From: Streptomyces sp. NBC_01276
Lineage (GTDB): Bacteria > Actinomycetota > Actinomycetes > Streptomycetales > Streptomycetaceae
Assembly (NCBI RefSeq): GCF_041435355.1
Contig: NZ_CP108442.1
Location: 310,001-374,000 of the forward strand
Length of the DNA stretch: 64,000 nt
Direction: 5' to 3'
Below the pieces are notes generated by a model, which was given only the letters and a program-made list of their open reading frames with translations, ran no database searches and was not told the DNA's origin. The position numbers were made by a program, and so were the translations under genes. Shown in pieces: positions 27,701-36,196 of the stretch. The stretch's first letter is position 1. Each line of letters opens with the position of its first letter.

Positions 27701-29049
27701 CGCAGCGGTCCCCGGTGGTCGTCGCCGCGCAGGCCGGACAGGGCGAGGGCGCTGAGGGCGCAGAGGCCGCCGGCGTAGTAGGCGGGGACGTCGGGGTCGC
27801 CCGTGGCCGCGGTCAGGGCGGTGACGATCAGGCCCGCGCAGCCGGAGAAGACGGCGTTGGCGAGGGCGTAGGCGAGTCCGAGTCCGGTGCAGCGCGCGGA
27901 GGAGGGGAACATCTCGGCGAGCATGGCGGGGCCGGGGCCGGCGAGCAGCCCGACCGTGGCGCCCGCGGCGAGCAGGGCGGCCGCCTTGGCGGGTGCGGCG
28001 GCGGCCGGGTCCCGCAGGAGGTGCAGGAGCGGGAGCGCGCACAGGGCCACGGCGAGGGCGCCCGCGAGCATGACGGGGCGGCGGCCCACGCGGTCGCTGA
28101 GCCGGCCGGCGGGGAGGATCGAGGCGGCGAAGCCGAGGTTGGCGAGGGTGGTGGCGATCAGTGCCTCCCGGAAGGACGCGCCGAGCGTGGACTGGAGGTA
28201 GGACGGCAGGACGACGAGGAAGGTGTACCCGGCCGCCGACCAGCCCATGATCCGCCCGACGCCGAGCGCCACGGCCCGCACCGTGCCGATGCCCGGGGCG
28301 GGGGCGGGTTCCGGGACGGGGGCGGGTTCCGGGGAGGGGGTGCGGGGGCCGGGTCCGGGGAGGGCGGTGCGCAGGCCGAGGGCGGCCAGGCCGAGCGGCA
28401 GGGCCAGCAGGAACGGGATCCGCCAGCCCCACGCGGACAGGGCCGCCGGGGGCAGCAGCGAGGCCGTCAGGGCGGCGGCCGCGGCTCCGGCGAGCAGGCC
28501 CAGGGCGACGGTGAAGGACTGCCACGCCCCGTACCGGCCGCGCTTCCCCGGGGGCGCGTGCTCGGTCATCAGGGCCACCGCGCCGCCGAACTCCCCTCCG
28601 GCGCACAGGCCTTGTACCGCGCGCAGCAGGACGAGCAGCCAGGGGGCGGCGGCGCCGGCCGTCGCCCGGTCCGGGAGCAGGCCGATCAGGGTGGTGGCGA
28701 GGGTCATCAGGGCGATCACGAGGACCAGCGCGCGGCGGCGCCCGGCCCGGTCGGCGAGGCGGCCGAAGAGGAGGGCTCCGGCGGGCCGGAAGAAGAAGGC
28801 CACGGCGAAGGAGGCGTAGGCGGCCAGGAGCGGGGCGGCCGGGTCCGTGCCCTCCGTACCCGGAGTGAAGAAGCGGTCGGCGATGACGGTGGCGAAGCAG
28901 CCGTACACGCCGAACTCGTACCACTCGACGAAGTTCCCGGCCGCGCCGGCCAGCAGCGCCCGGCGCGGCGGGACGGCCCGGCCGGTGGGCCCGGTGGCGG
29001 GGGGAGCGGCGGGCGGGCCGGGCGCGGCCGCTCCCGGCGGCCCGGTCAC
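27697..29049 (-). CDS. MFS transporter of the metabolite:H+ symporter (MHS) family
   Basis: A 450-residue permease with about 12 helices. NFVEWYEFGVYGCFATVIADRFF is the MHS family signature (as in ProP and KgtP), with GRLADRAGRRRALV and GRLSDRVGRRPVML marking the two halves. MHS proteins import small organic acids, amines or sugars acids with protons. The GTG start overlaps the L,D-transpeptidase stop, and its stop overlaps the anmK start, each by four bases, so it is locked in a wall-related operon. That position suggests an imported wall fragment, such as an anhydro-muropeptide sugar, as substrate; this is inference. Confidence 0.9.
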   Translation of the reverse strand: MTGPPGAAAPGPPAAPPATGPTGRAVPPRRALLAGAAGNFVEWYEFGVYGCFATVIADRFFTPGTEGTDPAAPLLAAYASFAVAFFFRPAGALLFGRLADRAGRRRALVLVIALMTLATTLIGLLPDRATAGAAAPWLLVLLRAVQGLCAGGEFGGAVALMTEHAPPGKRGRYGAWQSFTVALGLLAGAAAAALTASLLPPAALSAWGWRIPFLLALPLGLAALGLRTALPGPGPRTPSPEPAPVPEPAPAPGIGTVRAVALGVGRIMGWSAAGYTFLVVLPSYLQSTLGASFREALIATTLANLGFAASILPAGRLSDRVGRRPVMLAGALAVALCALPLLHLLRDPAAAAPAKAAALLAAGATVGLLAGPGPAMLAEMFPSSARCTGLGLAYALANAVFSGCAGLIVTALTAATGDPDVPAYYAGGLCALSALALSGLRGDDHRGPLR

Positions 29050-30491
29050 GTCGTCGGGTGCAGCCGGGAGGGGGCGTGCGCGGCGAGGGGTGCCGGGCGG
29101 GCGGCGGCGGAACTCAGGGCGCTGCCCGACAGCCAGGTGCGCCAGTCCACGTTCCAGTCGCCGAAGCCGTTGTCGAAGGGGGCCATCGGCGCGCCGCCGC
29201 TGTTGACCACCTCGACGATGTCGCCCTCGCGGACCGTCTCGAAGAACCAGGCGGCGTCCTCGGTGGACATGCCGGTGCAGCCGTGGCTGACGTTCTCCTC
29301 GCCCTGCGCCTCGACCGACCAGGGCGCGGCGTGGACGTACTCGCCGCTCCAGGTGACCCGGGTCGCGTAGAGGACGGGGAGGTCGTAGAACTCCTTGGTG
29401 CCCTTCTGGATGCCGACGGTGTCCCCGCGCATGCGGACCTTGGCCTCCTTGCCCAGGACGACCTTGATGCCGCTGCGGGTGAGGAAGCCCGCCTTGCCGG
29501 TGGTGACCGGGATGGTCCGGATGACCCGGCCGTTGCGGCGTACGGTCATCTCGTGGGCGGCGGAGTCGGTGACGGCCTCGATCCGGTCGGCGACGGTGAA
29601 CTCCAGGGACTCGGAGGGGCCTCCGTACCCGTGGCCGCCGAGCTCGACCCCGTCGAGGCCGCTGCGGACGCGGACCACAGTGTGGGCGGGCCAGTAGGTG
29701 CGGGGCCGGAAGTGCAGGGTGGTGTCGTCGACCCAGTGCCAGGCGCCCTCGACGTGGGGCTCCGAGGTGACCTGGAGGCCCTGTTCGACGCGGGCCCGCG
29801 CGTCGGCGTCCCCGGCGGGGACCGGGCGGCTCAGGACGGCCGTCACGATCTCCCCGGCCCCGTACGTGCCCGGGCGGGGTCCGAACTCGGCGGTGAGCCT
29901 GCCGCCGTCGGCGGGGGGCGCGGTCCGGAAGGCCATGGTGACGCCGACCGGGGTGCCGTCCCCGTCCTGGGCGCCGACCCGCACGGTGTAGCTCTCCCCC
30001 GCCCGCAGCGGTTCGGTGTTGCGCCAGTGGCCGCCGCCCGGGGCGAGGGCGCCGGCCAGGTGGCGGCCGTGGCCGTCGTGGACGGTGACGTCGGTGAGGC
30101 CGCCGGCCTGCGAGCGGGCGAGGGCGATCTCCAGGGGCCCGCCCGCGTCCGTGGGGAGGGCTTCGGGGCGGCGGAACGCCGGGTCGGGCAGGACGGAAGC
30201 GGCTCCGCGGGCGGTGGCCAGAACCCGCTGCTCCCGCCAGGCACCGCAGGGCCCGCCCCGGAAGGCTCCGGCCTCGCACCAGCCGGCGGTGACGGGGCCG
30301 CGGTCGCCGTCCTCCCCGTCGACGGCTCGGCCGACCAGCAGGGTGACCGCCGCGTCCCGGGCCGCGCCCGCCGCCGTCCGGCCCAAGGGGCCGTTCCCCG
30401 CGGACGGTTGGCCGGGGGCGGCGGCGACGGCCAGCAGGGCGCCCGTCACCGCTGCCGCCGCACTCCACGCTTGAGTCCGTGACTTCGCCAC
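29046..30491 (-). CDS. L,D-transpeptidase (YkuD family) with Ig-like domains
   Basis: A 481-residue exported enzyme that makes 3-3 peptidoglycan cross-links. An N-terminal signal (AWSAAAAVTGALLAVAAAPG), a region of about 100 residues, an Ig-like domain resembling those of mycobacterial Ldt enzymes (RPGTYGAGEIVTAVLSRPV, EGAWHWVDDTTLHFRPRTYWPAHTVVRV), then the YkuD catalytic domain with the active-site motif SHGC (Cys about residue 405) followed by TGMSTEDAAWFF. No lipobox Cys is present. GTG at 30491 follows GGGAGGG. It is the first gene of a three-gene operon with an MHS transporter and anmK. Confidence 0.92.
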   Translation of the reverse strand: MAKSRTQAWSAAAAVTGALLAVAAAPGQPSAGNGPLGRTAAGAARDAAVTLLVGRAVDGEDGDRGPVTAGWCEAGAFRGGPCGAWREQRVLATARGAASVLPDPAFRRPEALPTDAGGPLEIALARSQAGGLTDVTVHDGHGRHLAGALAPGGGHWRNTEPLRAGESYTVRVGAQDGDGTPVGVTMAFRTAPPADGGRLTAEFGPRPGTYGAGEIVTAVLSRPVPAGDADARARVEQGLQVTSEPHVEGAWHWVDDTTLHFRPRTYWPAHTVVRVRSGLDGVELGGHGYGGPSESLEFTVADRIEAVTDSAAHEMTVRRNGRVIRTIPVTTGKAGFLTRSGIKVVLGKEAKVRMRGDTVGIQKGTKEFYDLPVLYATRVTWSGEYVHAAPWSVEAQGEENVSHGCTGMSTEDAAWFFETVREGDIVEVVNSGGAPMAPFDNGFGDWNVDWRTWLSGSALSSAAARPAPLAAHAPSRLHPTT

Positions 30492-30754
30492 GCAGCCCTC
30501 CCAGGTCGCACACGCCGGATGGCAGCATCAAAACGACCGGATCACGAAACGATGATCATAAACTCGGCCCTGGGGCCGAACGGGCACGCCAAGAGAACCC
30601 GGACGGAGCAGAGCGCGCCGTCCGCCGCCCCTCACGGCCGCCCGGCCCATCGCACCGGAGCACGATTTCCGGCCACCCCCTACGGGGTCGCGGGAGGGCG
30701 CCCTGGGGTTCGCGGGTGGCGGAGGGTGCCGGTCCGGTCCCGTAGGCTCGACGG

Positions 30755-31375
30755 ATGGCGAAGTATTTCGACGTACACCCGGAAAACCCCCAGCGGCGCA
30801 CCATCAGCGGCGTGGCCGACAGCATCCGTTCGGGCGCGCTCATCGCGTATCCGACGGACTCGTGTTTCGCGTTGGGCTGCCGGCTCGGCAACCGCGACGG
30901 CCTCACCCGGATCCGTACGATCCGCGACCTCGACGACCGCCACCACTTCACCCTGGTGTGCCAGAACTTCGCCCAGCTGGGGCAGTTCGTACAGGTCGAC
31001 AACGACGTCTTCCGCGCGATCAAGGCGGCGACGCCAGGCCCGTACACCTTCATCCTGAAGGCCACGTCGGAGGTGCCGCGCCAGCTGATGCACCCCAAGA
31101 AGAAGACGGTCGGCGTCCGGATCCCCGACCACCTCGTCACCCAGGCCCTCCTCACCGAGCTGGGCGAGCCCCTGGTGTCCAGCACGCTGCTCCTGCCGGA
31201 CGAGGAGGAGCCGCTGACGCAGGGCTGGGAGATCAAGGAGCGGCTCGACCACGTGGTGGACGCCGTGCTCGACTCCGGGGACTGCGGGACCCGGCCGACG
31301 ACGGTCATCGACTTCTCCGGCGGCGAGGCCGAAATCATTCGCCGCGGCGCGGGCGACACGGACCGTTTCGAGTAA
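30755..31375 (+). CDS. yciO: YciO-type threonylcarbamoyl-AMP synthase-like protein
   Basis: A 206-residue YrdC-fold protein. It matches E. coli YciO strikingly along its length from memory: start YFDVHPENPQRR, then IAYPTDSCFALGC, FTLVCQNFAQLGQF, TPGPYTFILKATSEVPRQLM, KKKTVGVRIPDH and TTVIDFSG. The KKKTVGVRIP segment carries the Lys/Arg residues that bind nucleotide and RNA in this superfamily. TsaC itself makes threonylcarbamoyl-AMP for tRNA t6A; YciO has the fold but its role is less certain. It is single, ended by a 13-bp-stem hairpin. Confidence 0.88.
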   Translation: MAKYFDVHPENPQRRTISGVADSIRSGALIAYPTDSCFALGCRLGNRDGLTRIRTIRDLDDRHHFTLVCQNFAQLGQFVQVDNDVFRAIKAATPGPYTFILKATSEVPRQLMHPKKKTVGVRIPDHLVTQALLTELGEPLVSSTLLLPDEEEPLTQGWEIKERLDHVVDAVLDSGDCGTRPTTVIDFSGGEAEIIRRGAGDTDRFE

Positions 31376-31403
31376 CAGCGCCGGACGCACCTTCTCGCAC
31401 GAG

Positions 31404-31435
31404 GGCGGATTCCGTTCCGGGAAACGGAATCCGCC
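31404..31435 (+). terminator. Strong hairpin terminator after yciO
   Basis: GGCGGATTCCGTT and AACGGAATCCGCC form a perfect 13-bp stem with a 6-base loop, 28 bases past the YciO stop. It separates this gene from the RiPP cluster. Confidence 0.75.
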
Positions 31436-31829
31436 ATCCCGGACGACTGGATTCGGCCACGCGGAGGATCTCGCCCCATCCCGTTTCGACCCGCGGGTAA
31501 TGCGCACTCAATTCAGACTCAAGCGAGCCGACCATCGGGACTCGTTTACTCGTGAACAGCATTGACGCGCCGACAGTAACCCCACGGGACGTCCGGGTGA
31601 CGGAGAGGAGAAGGCGCGCCCGTGCGCCGGAAATGTTGCGGTCGACGCCTCGACTTTCGCAAGATCCGTTATGTAGGGTTCCAGATATTCACCGCCCGAC
31701 GGGGAGCGGCGAGCATCCTCAGGCCATGGTCCGGACTATTTCCGGAACATGTCCGGCACGGAAGCTCCGCAGACCACCGCACCCGTCACACCCGTCTGCG
31801 AAACACGTGACCCGACACGGGGGACCATC
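31436..31829 (+). promoter_or_regulatory. Promoter region of the SARP activator gene, about 390 bases
   Basis: Lower in G+C than its surroundings, without a convincing gene. It contains AT-rich stretches (for example GTTATGTAGGG near 31668-31678 and GGACTATTTCCGGAACATG near 31733-31751) that could be promoter elements for the SARP gene. No clear 11-bp-phased SARP heptamers were seen here. An in-frame ATG at 31749 exists, but the SARP domain fold starts at 31830. Confidence 0.4.
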
Positions 31830-33647
31830 ATGCGGTTCCAGCTATTGGGGCCCCTGAGTATTGCGCACGGCCCCGAGACAGTGGTTCTCAAACCGTCCAA
31901 GCCCACCAGTCTGCTCGCGGCGCTTCTCCTCCATCCCGGCGCCGTGGTTTCCACCGGCTATCTCCTGCGCGCCGTTTGGGACGAGGAGCCGCCCGCGACC
32001 GCGCGGGCCGCGCTCCAGACGTGCGTACTGCGCCTGCGCAGGTTATTCGCGAAATACGGTATATCCGCGACGACCATAGAGGCCGTACCGGGCGGGTACC
32101 GGATGCGCAACGACACCGAGACCCTGGACCTGGTGCTGTTCCGGTTACTGGCGGCGCAGGCCCGCGCCGCCGCCGGCACGGACGGGGAGCTGCACCGGCT
32201 GCGCGAGGCGCTCTCGCTCTGGCACGGCCAGCCCCTGGCCAACGTGGCCTCGCGGATGCTCCAGCGGGACGCGGTGCCCGCGCTCGAACAGGAGCGGCTG
32301 CGGGTGCTGGAGCGGGTATGCGACCTCGAACTCGCCGCCGGCAACTGCCATCAGGTGCTGGTCGACCTCTACGGGAGCGGCCGCCGGTACCCGCTGCGCG
32401 AGCGGTTCACCGAGCAGCTGATCGAGGCCCTCTACCGCACCGGACGGCAGGCCGAGGCGCTGGCCGAGTACCGCACCGTGCGCGACCGGCTGCGCGAGGA
32501 ACTCGGTGTGGACCCGGGACCCGGACTGCGCCGCCTGGAGCTCGCGATCCTGCGGGCCGAGGAGCTGGGGCCGGCCGTCCGTGCCGAAGGGATGGCCGAA
32601 CTCCCCTCGCGGCAGGACCCGCCGGCGGTCGGCGGCCCGGTTCCGCCCCGGGGCTCCGGCGCGGGCGCGGGGCACCCCGGCGGCGCGGGTACGGCCCACC
32701 CCGGCCGCGCGGGCTCCCCGGCCGGCGGGGCGACGCCGGTACGCGGCTTCGCCGGACGCGAGGCGGACCTGCGGGCGATGGCCCTGCGGCTCACCGACGC
32801 GGACGGGCCCCGGGTCGTGGTCGTCTCCGGAGCACCCGGCATCGGCAAGTCGGCGCTGGCCCGGCAGAGCGCGTACGAGGTCCGGGACGCCTTCCCCGGC
32901 GGGGTGACCGTCGTCGACCTGGCCCGCCCGGACGGCAGTGCCCTCGGCGTGGAGGAGGCCCGCGAGCTGCTACCCGAGCCCGACGGCGGCGGGCGGCGGC
33001 TGGTCCTCCTCGACAACGCGGCCGGCGCCGGACAGGTGCTTCCCCTGCTGTCCGGCACGGGCGACGCCTCGGTGCTGGTGACCAGCCGGCGCGGGCTCGC
33101 CGCGGTCGTCGCCACCCACGGCGGGGCCGTGCACCGGCTCGACGTGCTCGGGACGGGCGAGGCCCACCGGCTGCTCGCCGGGCTGGTCGGGGCCGAGCGG
33201 ATCGGCGCCGAGGAGGCGGCCGTCCGGGAACTGGCCGCGGTGTGCGGCCACTTCCCGCTCGCGCTGAGGATCGCCGCCGGGCGGCTGCTGACCCGGCCGG
33301 GCCTGTCCGTCGCGGACTGCACGGCCTGGCTGGCGGAGGATCCGCCGGGCAGGCTGGCGCTGGCCGAGGACCCGCGGCTGTCGGTGCCGGAGGTGTTCGG
33401 GCAGGCCGTGAGCGTGCTCCCGCCCCCGTTGCGCGAAACGTTTCTGCGGGTGGGCTCGCTCGATCCCGCCGAGGGGCTGTGCGCGGCCGGGAGCGAAACC
33501 GTCCTCGAACAGCTCGTGGAGGCGGGGATGCTGGAGGACGGGCCGCCCGGCCAGCCGTACCGGATCCATGCCTTCCTCCAGGTCTACGCGCGGTGGCTGG
33601 CCCGGGACGGCGAGGACGCGGCGGCGACGACGTCCCTCACGCGCTGA
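31830..33647 (+). CDS. SARP-family activator with NB-ARC ATPase domain (AfsR-like), two TTA codons
   Basis: Probable pathway activator of the RiPP cluster, 605 residues. An OmpR-type winged helix (1-95, MRFQLLGPLS, LLAALLLHPGAVVSTGYLLRAVW, GGYRMR) and a bacterial transcriptional activation domain (about 100-250, ALSLWHGQPLANV, GRQAEALAEYRTVRDRLREELGVDPGPGLRRLE) form the SARP core. A Pro/Gly linker leads to an NB-ARC-like ATPase with Walker A GAPGIGKSAL (about 334-343), LVLLDNAA, and VTSR. No TPR domain follows, so it is shorter than AfsR. Leu72 and Leu106 are encoded by TTA, the rare bldA-dependent codon. ATG at 31830 follows GGGGGA and starts exactly at the domain. Confidence 0.93.
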   Translation: MRFQLLGPLSIAHGPETVVLKPSKPTSLLAALLLHPGAVVSTGYLLRAVWDEEPPATARAALQTCVLRLRRLFAKYGISATTIEAVPGGYRMRNDTETLDLVLFRLLAAQARAAAGTDGELHRLREALSLWHGQPLANVASRMLQRDAVPALEQERLRVLERVCDLELAAGNCHQVLVDLYGSGRRYPLRERFTEQLIEALYRTGRQAEALAEYRTVRDRLREELGVDPGPGLRRLELAILRAEELGPAVRAEGMAELPSRQDPPAVGGPVPPRGSGAGAGHPGGAGTAHPGRAGSPAGGATPVRGFAGREADLRAMALRLTDADGPRVVVVSGAPGIGKSALARQSAYEVRDAFPGGVTVVDLARPDGSALGVEEARELLPEPDGGGRRLVLLDNAAGAGQVLPLLSGTGDASVLVTSRRGLAAVVATHGGAVHRLDVLGTGEAHRLLAGLVGAERIGAEEAAVRELAAVCGHFPLALRIAAGRLLTRPGLSVADCTAWLAEDPPGRLALAEDPRLSVPEVFGQAVSVLPPPLRETFLRVGSLDPAEGLCAAGSETVLEQLVEAGMLEDGPPGQPYRIHAFLQVYARWLARDGEDAAATTSLTR

Positions 33648-33721
33648 TACGCCGCCCCGCCCGACCCCGTACCGCCCCGGCTGCCCCAGGGCCCACGCCC
33701 GGTCCGGCAGCACCGCTCGTA

Positions 33722-33767
33722 CCGGCAGCCCCACTTGCCCGGCAGCCCCATTCGCCCGGCAGCCCAG
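33722..33767. repeat. Three short direct repeats of CCGGCAGCCC(CA)
   Basis: Copies start at 33722, 33739 and 33757, 17-18 bases apart, within the C-rich spacer upstream of the RiPP operon. Confidence 0.6.
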
Positions 33768-33915
33768 CTCCGTCACGCCCACACCGTTCGTCCCGCACGC
33801 ACCGCCCGGCCCGCACGCGCGCCGTCGCGCACCCCCACCCGCCCGCGACCCGCTCCTCCCGGCCCCGCCCGACCCCTGCGGTGGGCGCCGGCCGCGCACC
33901 CCCCACAGCCCGCCG

Positions 33916-33946
33916 CCCCTCCCTCCCCTCCCGCCCCTCCCGCCCC
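33916..33946 (-). other. Potential G-quadruplex tract on the minus strand
   Basis: The plus strand is an unbroken run of C tracts separated by single T or G bases; the minus strand therefore has seven G runs of at least three, spaced by single bases, an ideal G-quadruplex pattern. It lies 55 bases before the start of the first biosynthetic gene, on the template strand of the operon. Confidence 0.5.
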
Positions 33947-34000
33947 GGCATTTCCCACCTCACGTCTCCGACCCCACCAGACCGCAAGCAGAGGTGTTCC

Positions 34001-36196
34001 ATGTCCCAAGCCAGCTTCGACGACGTCGCCGCCACCCGGCCCCGGATCCGCCGGGACGTGCTCTTCACCGAGACGCCGGACGGCGTGCTGTTCCACAACT
34101 CCGACGGCGGGTTCCGCCTCACCGCCCGCGCGGCCTACCGCTTCGCGACGCTGATCGTCCCTCACCTGACCGGCGAGCACTCCGTGGCCGAGCTCTGTCA
34201 GGGGCTGGGCGCACCCCAGCGCGCGATGGTCGGCGAACTCGTCAGAACCCTGTACGACAGGGACTTCGCCCGTCCCGTGGCCGAGCCGGAGTCCACTTCC
34301 CCGGCCGCGGTCCCCGAGCCCGACGTCGCACGGCGGTACGCGCCGCAGATCGCCTACGCCGACCACTACGCCGACGACGCCGAGGCCCGCTTCCTGCGCT
34401 TCCGCGGCACCCGGGTGGCCGTCCTCGGCGAGGACCCCGTCGCCCGCTGGTGCGCGGTCTCCCTGGTGCGCAACGGCTGCGCGGCCGTGGCTCTGCCGCC
34501 GGGGCCGGCGGTGGCCGAGGTGGAGGCCGAGGCCGCGGAGGCGGTCGCGGACGGCTGTCCGGTGGAGGTCCGCACGCTGGCCGCCCTCCCGTCGGGGTGG
34601 GAGGAACTGGCCGGCTACGACTTCGTGGTGGTGACCGGCGGGACCGACGCCCCGGCCCGGCTGCTCCCGCTGCTGCGCGCCGGGATACCCGAGGGCCGCT
34701 CGCTGCTGCCCGCCTGGACGTACGGCGGCGACGCCGTCGTGGGCCCCCTGATGACGCACGGCACCGTCGGCTGCTGGTCCTGTGCCGCGCTGCGGCTGGG
34801 CGCGGCGCGCGGGGGCGCGGGCGCGGCCGAGCTGTGGAGCGCGCTGGCGCTGCCGGGCAGCCCCCCGGCCGCGGGGCCGGTGCCGGGCCGGCCGCTGGCC
34901 GCGATGATCGGCAACCTGCTGGGGTACGAGGTGTTCCGCGCGACCTCGGGGACCCTGCCGGCCGAGACCGCCGGGCGGCTGCTCGTCCAGGACATGGCCT
35001 CGCTGGACGTGACGGCCGAGCCGCTGTTCCCGCACCCGCGCTGCCCGTTCTGCGCGCAGGAGGAACCTTCCCCGGTGTCCGTGGACCTCGCCGCCGCGGG
35101 CCGCTCGGGCACGCCCGCGCTGCCCACGCTGGAGACGGCCCGGGAGGCGGAGGAGCTCGTCGAGGAGCTGAACCGGCGTTCCGCGGCGGTGCGGCCGTAC
35201 GCGGGGGTGTTCACCCGGTACGCGGACGAGGAGCTGACGCAGATCCCGCTCAAGCTGGGCGTGGTCGAGCTGGGCATCGGGCACGCCGGGCCGCGCGCGG
35301 TGGCCGCCTTCGACATCCACCACGTGGCCGGGGCGCGGATGCGGGCGCTGGACGCCGCGGCGCTGGTGTACGCGGAGCACGTGGTGCCGGCGCGCGGGCT
35401 GACCGCGGGCGGCTGGGGCGACGCGGTGACGGCGGCCCGGCTGACGACGGCCTCCGGGATACCGGGCGAGGTGTCCGCGTACCAGCGGGCGGTGTCCCTG
35501 CTGACGAAGGAACCGGCGCTGGTCCCGGCGGGCGCGGTGCGGCCGTTCGGCCCGCACAACGCCGACCGCCTCTTCGAGCGCACCCGTGCCGGGGCGGGGG
35601 CCGGCCCCTCCCCCGCCGACTCGGCCGCCGCCGGTCTGCTGTCGGCGCTCGGGCACAGCGCGCTGCTGCGGGCCGTGCGCGGCGCCGCGGCGGCCCCGGT
35701 GGCGCTGCCGGAACCGCGGGAGGGGGAGGACGCCGAACTCGTCTTCCTCGTGCGGTCGGCGGAGCGGCTCGGGCTGGAGCCGGAGGTGCTGGACCTCGGC
35801 GAGGGCGCCCGCAGCGGGGTCGAGGTGCTGCTGGCCCGGTCCGGGGAACACTGGGCGCTGGGCGAGGGGCTGGACCGGCGGTCGGCGGCGGTCGCGGCCC
35901 TGCGGGAGCTGCTGGGCGCGGTCCAGTACGCCGCCGATCCGGCGGCCGGAGGCCCGGCCGACACGGGCGATCCGCTGCTGCGGGACCTGGACCCGCGGGC
36001 GCTGACGGTCTCCGGTGCGGCCCCCGTGCCGGCGGCGGGCCCGGAGACCACCTGGGACGCGGTGCTGGAGCGGCTGGGCGCCGGCGGACGGGACGCGTAC
36101 GTGGTGGCGACCGGGGCGCCGGAGCTGGCGGGCGCCGGTGTCCACACCGTGCGGGTGCTGCTCACGGCGGAGCGGGAGCCCGGCGATGACGCGTGA
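34001..36196 (+). CDS. F protein: ThiF-like TOMM leader-binding partner
   Basis: Predicted to bind the precursor leader and present it to the YcaO cyclodehydratases; 731 residues. Residues 10-90 (RRDVLFTETPDGVLFHNSDGGFRLT, LTGEHSVAELCQGL) look like a PqqD-type RiPP recognition element. Then an E1/ThiF-like domain (VAVLGEDPVARWCAVSLVRNG) with two CxxC pairs, C258/C261 and C348/C351, that likely bind a structural zinc. The C-terminal 360 residues contain RPYAGVFTRYADEELTQIPL, resembling the front of a YcaO fold without its ATP-binding motif. The length fits the ocin-ThiF-like proteins of thiopeptide and goadsporin loci. ATG at 34001 follows AGAGG. Confidence 0.88.
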   Translation: MSQASFDDVAATRPRIRRDVLFTETPDGVLFHNSDGGFRLTARAAYRFATLIVPHLTGEHSVAELCQGLGAPQRAMVGELVRTLYDRDFARPVAEPESTSPAAVPEPDVARRYAPQIAYADHYADDAEARFLRFRGTRVAVLGEDPVARWCAVSLVRNGCAAVALPPGPAVAEVEAEAAEAVADGCPVEVRTLAALPSGWEELAGYDFVVVTGGTDAPARLLPLLRAGIPEGRSLLPAWTYGGDAVVGPLMTHGTVGCWSCAALRLGAARGGAGAAELWSALALPGSPPAAGPVPGRPLAAMIGNLLGYEVFRATSGTLPAETAGRLLVQDMASLDVTAEPLFPHPRCPFCAQEEPSPVSVDLAAAGRSGTPALPTLETAREAEELVEELNRRSAAVRPYAGVFTRYADEELTQIPLKLGVVELGIGHAGPRAVAAFDIHHVAGARMRALDAAALVYAEHVVPARGLTAGGWGDAVTAARLTTASGIPGEVSAYQRAVSLLTKEPALVPAGAVRPFGPHNADRLFERTRAGAGAGPSPADSAAAGLLSALGHSALLRAVRGAAAAPVALPEPREGEDAELVFLVRSAERLGLEPEVLDLGEGARSGVEVLLARSGEHWALGEGLDRRSAAVAALRELLGAVQYAADPAAGGPADTGDPLLRDLDPRALTVSGAAPVPAAGPETTWDAVLERLGAGGRDAYVVATGAPELAGAGVHTVRVLLTAEREPGDDA

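Larger units (their letters stand above)
33648..34000. other. C-rich spacer between the SARP gene and the biosynthetic operon, 353 bases
   Basis: Almost no A or T and strongly C-biased on the plus strand, unlike coding sequence around it. It contains the short repeats and the polypyrimidine tract listed separately. A promoter for the operon may sit near its 3' end, but I see no clear -10. The frames open through it are low-complexity Pro/Arg/Ala and unlikely to be translated. Confidence 0.5.
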
